15,942 nt of DNA from NCBI GenBank assembly GCA_948663505.1, contig CAPNAQ010000026.1:1-15942 (forward strand), read 5' to 3'. Every line of letters begins with the position of its first letter. Within the stretch, counting starts at the first letter, position 1. The stretch comes from an uncultured Clostridia bacterium. Its GTDB lineage: Bacteria > Bacillota > Clostridia > TANB77 > CAG-508. The notes beneath the pieces are model-generated. The model was not told where the DNA came from. It ran no database searches and worked only from the letters and a program-made list of their open reading frames with translations. This document shows positions 7,096 to 13,960 of the stretch, in pieces. A program made the position numbers and the translations under genes.

Positions 7096-8305
7096 TATCA
7101 TATTAAAAAGAATTTTTATATTAATTATAATAATCATATTAATATCCAGTTTTTCTGCATCATATAATTCACTTAATTTGGATAATTTAGCATTTGCTGT
7201 AGCTATTGGAATTGACAAATCTACTTCTAATAAATTAAAAGTAACATTTGAATTTCTAGCACCTTCTCCTAGTAATGAAAGTGGAGGTAGCACAAAGCCA
7301 GTTTTAAATACTGTTGAATGTTCATCTATAACTAATGGTATTAATATAATGAATGCTTATTTAGGCAAAAAAGTCAATTTATCACATTGCAAACTTATTA
7401 TTTTTTCAGAAGAGTTAGCAAAAGAAGGAATATCTGATGAAGTATATTCTCTAATAAATGAAGTTCAAATAAGACCTTCGGCAAATATTGTTGTTAGTAA
7501 ATGTAATTCTAAATATTACATTGAAAATTCAGTTCCTAGCTTAGAAAGTCTAATTCCAAGATATTATGATATATTCCCTAATACAAGTGAATATACAGGT
7601 TATACATGTAACGCGACTATTGGAGATTTCTTTAATGCTTTAGTTTGTAATTCTTGTTCTCCTTATGCAATATTAGGCGGAATAAACTCATCAGATACAG
7701 ATTCTTCTCAATCTCAAACTTCTGATGATTCTACTATAAAATCAAATGAAAGTCCAATAACAGGCAATAGAGCATCTCAAAATATTGGTTTAGCTGTTTT
7801 TAAAGATGATAAACTAGCAGGAGAATTAAATGCAATTGAAACAATCTGTTTTTTAAATATGAGAAAACAAGTCGATACTTTTCTTGTATCTATTCCAAAT
7901 CCACAGGATTCAACTTCAAAAATTGACATATATTTAACTCCTAATAGCACTCATAAAATTGATGTAAGTTTTGTTAATGGTGCTCCTTATATTAAGATTA
8001 ATTTTGAATTTTCAGGAAAAATATATTCTATGAGCAAAAACTCTCAATATCTTGATAATGATATTTTAGATGCAATTTCAGAGTCTTGTAATAATTATTT
8101 AAAAGATCAGTTTTCTAACTATTTATATAAGACTTCTACTGTTCTTGAAAGCGATATTAATGGTTTAGGCGTTTATTCTCTTTCTAAGTTTACTACTTCT
8201 TCTGAATTTAATGATTATAATTGGCTAAATAATTATAAAAATTCTACTTTTGATGTTAATATTAAAACTGTTATTGATTCTGGATTTTTATTAACTCAAA
8301 CATAA
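7082..8305 (+). CDS. gerC: Ger(x)C-family spore germination protein without a lipobox
   Basis: This 407-aa protein is the C subunit of the receptor. The start is GTG at 7082, with AAAGG eight bases upstream, overlapping gerB by 14 bases, so the two are translationally coupled. After a strongly hydrophobic N-terminal segment (about residues 6-24) comes NLDNLAFAVAIGIDKS, the family's 'IddlaiV.aiGiDk' block. Further family features are ESLIPRYYDIFPN and the C-terminal YNWLNNYKNSTFDVNIKTVI, which matches the end of the Spore_GerAC domain. A Ser/Thr/Asp-rich loop (about 200-225) interrupts the middle. GerC proteins are normally lipoproteins with a Cys after the signal peptide. Here the stretch reads ISSFSASYNSLN with no Cys, so the protein is probably held by an uncleaved helix or another signal peptidase product. 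Confidence 0.93.
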   Translation: MVKISIILKRIFILIIIIILISSFSASYNSLNLDNLAFAVAIGIDKSTSNKLKVTFEFLAPSPSNESGGSTKPVLNTVECSSITNGINIMNAYLGKKVNLSHCKLIIFSEELAKEGISDEVYSLINEVQIRPSANIVVSKCNSKYYIENSVPSLESLIPRYYDIFPNTSEYTGYTCNATIGDFFNALVCNSCSPYAILGGINSSDTDSSQSQTSDDSTIKSNESPITGNRASQNIGLAVFKDDKLAGELNAIETICFLNMRKQVDTFLVSIPNPQDSTSKIDIYLTPNSTHKIDVSFVNGAPYIKINFEFSGKIYSMSKNSQYLDNDILDAISESCNNYLKDQFSNYLYKTSTVLESDINGLGVYSLSKFTTSSEFNDYNWLNNYKNSTFDVNIKTVIDSGFLLTQT

Positions 8306-8387
8306 ATTTATTATATTTAACCTAAGTTTACGTTCTCAACCAAATATATTATTAAGAAAAAAATTGATTGGAGGTATTGTCCTTTAT

Positions 8388-8564
8388 ATGAATTTACTTT
8401 TTCATTTTATTTTTGTTATAGTTACTATTTTTATTTTGATTAAAACTATTTTTTATGGTTTGTTTGAAATAAATACTCAAAATAATAAGTCAGGTGGTAT
8501 TGCTGTTATTTGCTTTTCTATTATTGTTATTATTTTTACTAATATAATGGTATTTTTGAGATAA
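8388..8564 (+). CDS. Small two-helix membrane protein, candidate Ger receptor D subunit, 58 aa
   Basis: I take ATG at 8388 as the start, although GGAGG (8370-8374) lies a rather long 13 bases upstream; the in-frame TTG at 8364 overlaps the site. The product has two transmembrane helices, LLFHFIFVIVTIFILIKTIF and IAVICFSIIVIIFTNIMVFL, joined by a short polar loop, INTQNNKSGG. Small two-helix 'D' proteins encoded in or next to GerA-type operons are known to modulate receptor function in Bacillus, and position, size and topology agree. There is no sequence motif to prove it. It follows gerC by 82 bases on the same strand, ahead of a hairpin that could end the operon. Confidence 0.7.
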   Translation: MNLLFHFIFVIVTIFILIKTIFYGLFEINTQNNKSGGIAVICFSIIVIIFTNIMVFLR

Positions 8565-8582
8565 AAATTGCAAAGCAATTTT
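8564..8582. repeat. Short hairpin behind the two-helix gene
   Basis: AAAATTGC, loop AAA, GCAATTTT is a perfect 8-bp inverted repeat beginning at the last base of the stop codon. No T run follows, so it is not a classical terminator. It may protect the 3' end or act together with the next hairpin. Confidence 0.6.
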
Positions 8583-8597
8583 CCAGAGGGCAAAGAT

Positions 8598-8649
8598 GAG
8601 GCATGTAAAGTAATTTAAAATATCAAAAAGTTTTAATCATGCCTCTTTT
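8598..8649 (+). terminator. Probable terminator of the ger operon
   Basis: GAGGCATG (8598-8605) pairs perfectly with CATGCCTC (8638-8645), and TTAAAA/TTTTAA forms an inner stem. TTTTGTT follows in the plus direction. In the minus direction the same stem is followed only by ATCTTTG, so it may work weakly for the rnr transcript as well. Confidence 0.5.
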
Positions 8650-8650
8650 G

Positions 8651-8773
8651 TTATAATAGGGATGTCATATAAATTGGCAAATATACAATTCCTTTTTCTT
8701 CTTTTAAATCTCCAGTATTAAGAACATATGGAATATATAATTGTTCATTATATTTTGCAATAATATTATATTT
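8651..8773 (-). pseudogene. Start-less 40-codon reading frame, possible gene remnant
   Basis: On the minus strand downstream of rnr, an open frame begins right after a TAA and runs for 40 codons to TAA at 8651-8653. Its translation looks protein-like (IIAKYNEQLYIPYVLN, then EEKGIVYLPIYM, with mixed codon use) but has no ATG, GTG or TTG at its head. I do not recognise it. It may be the tail of a decayed gene, or chance; in AT-rich DNA a 40-codon frame is not itself significant. Confidence 0.3.
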
Positions 8774-8803
8774 TTAAGTATGTGATTTTTAATAATTAAT
8801 ATA

Positions 8804-10924
8804 TTATTTCACAATTTCAAAATCAATTTGTCTCAAAATTTTATTAGCAGAAATAACTCTAATATTAACCTTATCTCCAATCTTATAAGTAACATTAGTT
8901 TTCTCTCCTATCAATCTCTTTCGTTCTTCATCATAGATAAAATACTCATCTCCCAAATTTTCAAATCTAATAAGACCTTCAACAGTATTTTCTAGTTCAA
9001 CGAAAATCCCAAACTGAGTTACAGAAGAAACAATTCCCTCATATTCCTCACCAATTTTATTTTGCATAAACTCTGCCTTTTTCAAATCTTCACTATCTCT
9101 TTCAACTTTTGTAGCTACTTTTTCTCTCTCTGAAGAAGATATAGCTCGTTGATCTGCTTTTTCTTTATATTCTTCCATAAATTCTTGATCAACAATATAA
9201 TTATCTTCTAAATACTTTGATATTACTCTGTGTATAAATAAATCTGGATATCTTCTTATTGGTGATGTAAAATGACAATAATATTTACTTGCAATACCAA
9301 AATGTCCTTTATTTTCTGAATCGTATTTTGCTAATTTTAAAGTTCTCAATATTAAAGTGGAAATTACTCTTTCTTCTTCCTTTCCTTTTATATCTTGTAA
9401 TATTTTTGATACTTCTGTAGGATAAATCTTTTCATTTGTAATTTTTATTTTTAATCCAAAATTAAACAAAAACTTATTTAACTCTTTTACTTTATCTAAG
9501 TCAGGTTCTTCATGTACTCTATATATAAATGGAGCTTCTAACCAATAGAATTTTTCAGCTATTGCTTCATTTGCACTTAACATGAATTGCTCTATTATTT
9601 CATTACTAAAGCTAGTTTCATATTTTCCTACATTTATTGCAAATCCCTCTTGATCTAGCTCAATTTTGCTTTCTGGTATATCCAGATTTAAATATCCTTG
9701 TTCTAATCTTCTATTTTTTAAAATTAGTGCAAGTTCTTTCATTAATTCAAAGTCCTTAATATACTTTTCATATTTTTTTAAGACTTCTTTATCAGATTTA
9801 TCTAATATTTTTTGAACATTATGATAATTCATTCTTTCTGTCACATTTATAATTCCTTTATATACCTCTGCTGAAACTGTTCTTCCTTGTTTATCTATTT
9901 CCATTGAACATGACAATGTAAATCTATCTTCCCCTGCATTTAAACTACATATTCCATTTGATAATTCTCTGGGTAACATTGGTATAACTCTACTTAACAT
10001 ATAAATACTTGTTCCTCTAATTTGAGCTTCTCTATCTAGTAAGCTTTCTTCTCTAACATAGTAACTTACATCTGCTATATGCACATCTAATTTATAATTT
10101 CCATTTTCTAATTTTGTTACTCTTATTGCATCATCTAAATCTTTTGCATCTTCCCCATCTATTGTAAATATTATATGTTCTCTACAATCAATTCTATTTG
10201 GTATATCTTTTTTATCAACTCTATTACCACATCTTTTTGCCTCTTCTACTACTGGCTCAGGAAACTTTGATGGCAAATTGTATTCCTTTATTAAAGATAA
10301 CATGTCCACTCCAGCTTGATTTGGTTTTCCTAATACTTCTATTACTTTTCCTTCTGCATTTTTTCCTCTTTCAGGATATTTAGTTATTTGGACTACTACT
10401 TTATGTCCGTTTCTTGCTTTTCCAAAATTATTTTTTGATATAAATATATCTGTTCCTAAACTTCTATCATCAGGTACAACAAATGCAAAATTTTCGTTTT
10501 TTTGGAATGTTCCAACTACTGTATTTTTCTCATGTTTTATGATTTTTACTATTTTTCCCTCTGCATTTCTTACTTTATTTTTTTCTTCCATTATTTCTAC
10601 TATTACTTTATCTCCATTTAATGCTCTTAATGAATTTTCTTTTGATATATATATTTCATCTTCTTTATTCTCTATTTTTACAAATCCGAATCCTTTTTGA
10701 TTTTTCCTATATATCCCTTCTTGATAATTTTCTTCTATTATTTTATATCTATTTTTTCTGTTTTTTACTATTTTATAATTTTCCTCTAATTCTTTTATTG
10801 TTTGTGCAAATTCTCTATATTCTTTTTTGGGTACTCCTAATATACTTGCTATTTCTTTTGCTTTCATTGGAGTGTATTCCTCATCTTTCATAAATGCTAA
10901 AATTATTTCTTGCTTTTTATTCAT
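8804..10924 (-). CDS. rnr: Ribonuclease R
   Basis: This 706-aa 3'-to-5' exoribonuclease degrades structured RNA and takes part in tmRNA-linked quality control. The domains read in order: an N-terminal winged helix (about 1-62), two cold-shock/OB folds (65-130 and 135-200; the first opens YRKNQKGFGFVKIEN), the RNB catalytic domain (about 240-570) with the metal-binding motif TIDGEDAKDLDDAI (254-267) and HFTSPIRRYPDLFIHR near its end, and a C-terminal S1 domain (about 622-704, EYEGIVSSVTQFGIFVEL). It lacks the long Lys-rich tail of the E. coli enzyme, which is usual for short Firmicutes forms. The start is ATG at 10924 with AAAGGAGAG upstream. secG is the upstream neighbour, the common Firmicutes order; smpB, often next, is absent here. 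Confidence 0.97.
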   Translation of the reverse strand: MNKKQEIILAFMKDEEYTPMKAKEIASILGVPKKEYREFAQTIKELEENYKIVKNRKNRYKIIEENYQEGIYRKNQKGFGFVKIENKEDEIYISKENSLRALNGDKVIVEIMEEKNKVRNAEGKIVKIIKHEKNTVVGTFQKNENFAFVVPDDRSLGTDIFISKNNFGKARNGHKVVVQITKYPERGKNAEGKVIEVLGKPNQAGVDMLSLIKEYNLPSKFPEPVVEEAKRCGNRVDKKDIPNRIDCREHIIFTIDGEDAKDLDDAIRVTKLENGNYKLDVHIADVSYYVREESLLDREAQIRGTSIYMLSRVIPMLPRELSNGICSLNAGEDRFTLSCSMEIDKQGRTVSAEVYKGIINVTERMNYHNVQKILDKSDKEVLKKYEKYIKDFELMKELALILKNRRLEQGYLNLDIPESKIELDQEGFAINVGKYETSFSNEIIEQFMLSANEAIAEKFYWLEAPFIYRVHEEPDLDKVKELNKFLFNFGLKIKITNEKIYPTEVSKILQDIKGKEEERVISTLILRTLKLAKYDSENKGHFGIASKYYCHFTSPIRRYPDLFIHRVISKYLEDNYIVDQEFMEEYKEKADQRAISSSEREKVATKVERDSEDLKKAEFMQNKIGEEYEGIVSSVTQFGIFVELENTVEGLIRFENLGDEYFIYDEERKRLIGEKTNVTYKIGDKVNIRVISANKILRQIDFEIVK

Positions 10925-10970
10925 ATATATTCTCTCTCCTTTATTTATATTATAGGAAATTTAGAGGTTA

Positions 10971-11003
10971 TCAATATCTTAAACTCGTTGGAGGACAGAG
11001 TTT
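10971..11003. repeat. Short dispersed repeat, copy 2, with hairpin
   Basis: This copy opens with the same 14 bases as 2941-2954. Its second half contains AAACTC (10981-10986) and GAGTTT (10998-11003), an inverted repeat with an 11-base loop. It lies in the 208-base gap between secG and rnr, upstream of the rnr ribosome binding site. The remainder of that gap holds only AT-rich sequence with no convincing promoter. Confidence 0.3.
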
Positions 11004-11132
11004 TTGAAGATCAATATTATTATTGTTTTATCAATACTATTTTAAAGGTTGACTAGTAACGTTTAGAGAACTTTCTTATAATATAAAAATAGGCATAAAT
11101 AAAAATTAATATTTTATTCATCCCCATTTGTT

Positions 11133-11381
11133 TTATGCTAAATATAATATTCCTAATACTATTGTTAAAATTGCAAATACTATTGTAAGTATTACTGTCC
11201 ATCTTTTTAGTCTTCCTTCTTTTGTTCTTCCTTTATTTTTTTCATAAAAATTATTTGTTGATGAACCTGTTATTGTTGATGATACCACTTCATCTTGCTT
11301 TGTTTGCATTAATGCTAATATTATTATTGCTAATGATATAATAAAATATACTACTGTTATTATTGTTCTAGCTATTTCCAT
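11133..11381 (-). CDS. secG: Preprotein translocase subunit SecG
   Basis: This 82-aa protein is the small auxiliary subunit of the SecYEG channel. It has two transmembrane helices, IITVVYFIISLAIIILALMQ and TVILTIVFAILTIVLGILYL, joined by a polar loop, with the family's 'LmQ..k' block after helix 1 (LALMQTKQDE). The start is ATG at 11381 with GGGAGG about seven bases upstream. It has its own sigma-A promoter and is followed by rnr on the same strand, the usual Firmicutes pairing. Its length is normal. Confidence 0.95.
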   Translation of the reverse strand: MEIARTIITVVYFIISLAIIILALMQTKQDEVVSSTITGSSTNNFYEKNKGRTKEGRLKRWTVILTIVFAILTIVLGILYLA

Positions 11382-11420
11382 TTATTTATTCCTCCCTGTT
11401 GTTTCCTTTTTTCTTTACAT

Positions 11421-11449
11421 ATTCTAACATATAAATGTTTAAATTGCAA
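11421..11449 (-). promoter_or_regulatory. Sigma-A promoter of secG-rnr
   Basis: On the minus strand, TTGCAA (11449-11444), a 17-base spacer and TAGAAT (11426-11421) form a good -35/-10 pair, with a TGT extended -10. The secG ATG lies 39 bases beyond. This is the clearest housekeeping promoter in the window. Confidence 0.75.
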
Positions 11450-11534
11450 TAGGCATATTTTTTAAGTTTTGTTTTTTACAGTCAGTTACAATTCACAGCC
11501 TTAAAAATAGTTATAGAAAAGGTTTAAACCTAAT

Positions 11535-12986
11535 CTATCTAATTTTGTCCTTTAAATGTATATCTTCATCAATTCGTTTTAATCTTTCTAATTGTTTTTT
11601 AGTAATATTTATAACTTTACCACAACAAGGTTTAAAATCTTTATTACCATATACTAACCAAATAATATTTTCTCTTTTTAAATCTTCTTTTGGCATTGTT
11701 CCAGGGCAAGGATAACCATCAGTAAAAACTATTTTATTTATCTCTCTTTTTTTGGTAAATGATCTAACTGCCAAATCCCAATCTTCTGTCCATGCTGAAC
11801 TTCCACGAGCTTGTTGAGGAATAATAAAATTATCTATATCTTTTACATTTTTTATATTTAAAAATCCCCAAAATTGTTCATTAAAACATGCTACTCTTAA
11901 TTTAGATTGTTTTAATAGTGGTTTTAATTGTCTTAAAAATGCTTTTACTAATTCTAAACTTACTGAACCAGAAACATCAATCATGACCTCTGTTTCAGCC
12001 TCATCTTCTACTTCATATTCCTCTAACCTATAAGCATAATTATTTTCTGCAATAGATCGTCTATTACTCCAAATTGTTTCAGATTTTTCTACTTCTCTTC
12101 TCACCATAGTTTTCCAATCAATCTCTTGACTACTATTTCCTATATTCTCTAATTTAATTTTTTCATCATTACTTCTTATACTTTCTTTAGTCCTTTCACT
12201 ATTTCTCTTAAATCTTTCCCTTTTTTCCTTTCTATTATTTTCAAATTCATTTCTTTCATCAAAAGTTTCCTCTATTTCATCTTCTTTTTGATTTTTACTT
12301 GATTCTGGTTGTTCTGATTGATCTTCTTGTTTAGACTGTTTTTTTGTTTTTTTAGCTTCTTTCTGTTGATTTTCAAAGGCCTCTTCCCATAAACTATGGT
12401 CATCGCCTTGTTGTTTCTTTTTATTCTCTTCTTGATCTTGTTTACTGTCTTGTTCTTTTTCTTGTTCCTGCCCTTGTTTTTGCTCATTTCCTTGTTCTTT
12501 TTCTTGTTCCTGCTCTTGCTTATTTCCTTGCTCTTTTTCTTGTTCCTGTTTATTTTTTTCCCTTTCTTTTAATATCTGGTAAAATTCCTCTGCTGAATAA
12601 TTTAATGCTTCTGGCATATTTACCCATCCTTCTTTTATTTTAAAACCATCTCTTTCTAAATTAGCATTTATAATAGCATCAGTAGCTTCATTCCAAAGAT
12701 CTAAGTCTCTCTTATCTTTATTTTTATCTATTAATCTATACATATGTAAAAATTTGATGTGCATTATTTCATGTGCAATTACAAATAATTTATCATCTTC
12801 ATCTAAACTTGCAAAATAGTCAGGATCAACATAAATATTTTTCCCATCAGTTGCAGCGGTATGATATTTTAAGTCTTTTCTATACTCAATATTACAATTA
12901 GCTACATTACTACTAAATCTTGAATATCTTGATATCAATTTTCTTTTAATATCAAAAATTGAATCTATATCTGTATTAGAATCCAT
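11535..12986 (-). CDS. DUF2201-type metallopeptidase-like/VWA protein, 483 aa
   Basis: The N-terminal domain carries AHEIMHIKFLH (71-81), an HEXXH zinc motif, followed by LWNEATDAIIN (97-107), the WN.A.D...N block of DUF2201_N putative metallopeptidases. A long Glu/Gln/Lys-rich linker (about 141-275) includes tandem repeats. The C-terminal domain is a VWA-like fold with the MIDAS motif VMIDVSGSVS (334-343; D337, S339, S341) and a later FTDG (421-424). Proteins of this type are usually encoded beside MoxR AAA+ ATPases and form ATPase/VWA modules that remodel or mature partner proteins; that is the expected role with the ATPase three genes upstream. The start is ATG at 12986 with AGGAGG eight bases upstream, 30 bases after the 121-aa gene. 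I see no strong terminator behind it, only the palindrome GGTTTAAACC at 11521. Confidence 0.88.
   Translation of the reverse strand: MDSNTDIDSIFDIKRKLISRYSRFSSNVANCNIEYRKDLKYHTAATDGKNIYVDPDYFASLDEDDKLFVIAHEIMHIKFLHMYRLIDKNKDKRDLDLWNEATDAIINANLERDGFKIKEGWVNMPEALNYSAEEFYQILKEREKNKQEQEKEQGNKQEQEQEKEQGNEQKQGQEQEKEQDSKQDQEENKKKQQGDDHSLWEEAFENQQKEAKKTKKQSKQEDQSEQPESSKNQKEDEIEETFDERNEFENNRKEKRERFKRNSERTKESIRSNDEKIKLENIGNSSQEIDWKTMVRREVEKSETIWSNRRSIAENNYAYRLEEYEVEDEAETEVMIDVSGSVSLELVKAFLRQLKPLLKQSKLRVACFNEQFWGFLNIKNVKDIDNFIIPQQARGSSAWTEDWDLAVRSFTKKREINKIVFTDGYPCPGTMPKEDLKRENIIWLVYGNKDFKPCCGKVINITKKQLERLKRIDEDIHLKDKIR
12417..12554. repeat. Degenerate tandem repeat encoding an EQ/KQ-rich linker
   Basis: CTTGTTCTTTTTCTTGTTCCTG and close copies occur at 12449-12470, 12491-12512 and 12527-12548, with periods of 42 and 36 bases. 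On the coding (minus) strand they give QEQEKEQGN-type units. Such arrays often vary in copy number between strains; here both periods are multiples of three, so the frame is kept. Confidence 0.75.
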
Positions 12987-13016
12987 TTGTATTACCTCCT
13001 TAGTAATATCTACAAT

Positions 13017-13382
13017 CTAAAACGCAACTACACAAAAATTATAAAGTTCTTTTGATATTTTCTTTAATCCTTCCTTATTTTCAACAGTAAAAACTATTAT
13101 CATATCTTTTGATAATTTATATCCAGAATATTCTCTATCTTTAACCAATTGGTAATATTTATTTTGTTCACTTTCATTTATTTTATCTATTCCAATAATC
13201 ACAAAATAATTTAATTCCTGTTCATTTGATAATTTTTCTTTAAAATAGTTATGTAATTCATTATCATTTATACTTGCATTAATAATAACTTTTGAATCTA
13301 ATTCTTTATAATCTTCATTGCAAATTACAACACAAGTTGCACTACATCCTTTTTGTAATTCTATTAATTCTTTATCAATCAT
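13017..13382 (-). CDS. AAA+-like fragment protein lacking ATPase motifs, 121 aa
   Basis: I find no named family. The sequence reads like the second half of a MoxR/AAA_5 core: FVIIGIDKINESEQNKYYQL (60-79) lines up with Walker B and the following helix ('villDEin.....q..l..l'), KDREYSGYKL (81-90) with the 'dr...g.klp' loop, IIVFTVEN (95-102) with the sensor-1 strand, and LYNFCVVAF (113-121) with the 'l..RF..v.v' strand. There is no Walker A, the Walker B acids are replaced by Gly and Ile, and the arginine-finger position is lost. It is therefore unlikely to hydrolyse ATP. It has its own start (ATG 13382) and a GGAG site about 13 bases upstream, and no stop codons interrupt it, so it looks like a maintained gene rather than debris. 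It sits between the 150-aa gene and the VWA gene. Confidence 0.7.
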   Translation of the reverse strand: MIDKELIELQKGCSATCVVICNEDYKELDSKVIINASINDNELHNYFKEKLSNEQELNYFVIIGIDKINESEQNKYYQLVKDREYSGYKLSKDMIIVFTVENKEGLKKISKELYNFCVVAF

Positions 13383-13467
13383 CTTAAATTTTTTCTCCTT
13401 TTTTATTTATCTTTACATAGTTCTTATAACTTTTAAATTACTTTATATTCTTTTTTTCTACAATGTG

Positions 13468-13511
13468 TTTAATATAATAGAAAGTCAGCATGACCTTCCT
13501 ATTATATTAAA
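13468..13511. repeat. Long hairpin over the stop codon of the 150-aa gene
   Basis: TTTAATATAATAG (13468-13480) and its exact complement (13499-13511) form a 13-bp stem. The pairing continues inwards (AAAGTCA against TGACCTT, one bulge) to a three-base loop. The stop of the 150-aa gene (13507-13509) lies in one arm. The T run is on the wrong side for a minus-strand terminator, so an mRNA-processing or stability stem inside the operon is more likely. Confidence 0.8.
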
Positions 13512-13959
13512 AAAAATTTAATATTTTGTTAATGATTCTTTTTAATAAATTTTCCTTTTTATAAACAGTTATACTCTTGCAATTTTCACTAATATCTTGA
13601 ATTGCTTGTCTATGTTGCTTTTCTTCTCTATTTTTAAAAATATCGTTTACATTAAATTTATCTTCTATTTTTTGTTTACTTATTTCTGCATCATGAATCA
13701 AATTTTTATATTTTATACGTTCTGAATCATTACACCACCAAGTAATATATATAAATCCTAAAAGTTCTCTTGTTTCTGCTCTTAAATTAAATCCATCTAT
13801 TGGATATTCGTGATTAAATTTTGTCTGATAACTTTTATTTGATATTTCAACAAGAAACTTCATAAAGCTTTCTGGTATTTTTCTTATTGCTTCTTTTTCT
13901 GTATGATTTAGTATATCTAATACTTCTACTGCTGCTTCACTATATTCAATATTTGTCAT
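13507..13959 (-). CDS. Conserved hypothetical protein of the MoxR/VWA operon, 150 aa
   Basis: I place the start at ATG 13959 (MTNIEYSEAAVEVLDIL). GAGGTGAG lies about five bases upstream, and this leaves one base after the stop of the ATPase gene, whereas the GTG at 13977 would overlap that site. The product is soluble and looks helical: EYSEAAVEVLDILNHTEKEA (5-24), IPESFMKFLVEISNKSY (28-44), LRAETRELLGFIYITWWCND (60-79), and a basic C-terminus with LLKRIINKILNF. I recall similar 'YSEAAVEVL' proteins in gut Clostridia, without a function. The tight spacing means it is made together with the ATPase, so it is probably a partner or adaptor. Confidence 0.8.
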   Translation of the reverse strand: MTNIEYSEAAVEVLDILNHTEKEAIRKIPESFMKFLVEISNKSYQTKFNHEYPIDGFNLRAETRELLGFIYITWWCNDSERIKYKNLIHDAEISKQKIEDKFNVNDIFKNREEKQHRQAIQDISENCKSITVYKKENLLKRIINKILNFF

Positions 13960-13960
13960 T

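Noticed and set aside
11049..11082. TTGACT and TATAAT on the plus strand as a promoter
   Set aside because: The spacer is 22 bases, too long, and no plus-strand gene follows.
12272..12487. 71-codon minus-strand frame rich in Lys and Asn
   Set aside because: It is an alternative frame of the repetitive linker in the VWA gene and has no ribosome binding site.
12417..12554. CRISPR array
   Set aside because: The repeats are in-frame, purine/pyrimidine-biased coding sequence without unique spacers, and no cas gene is present.
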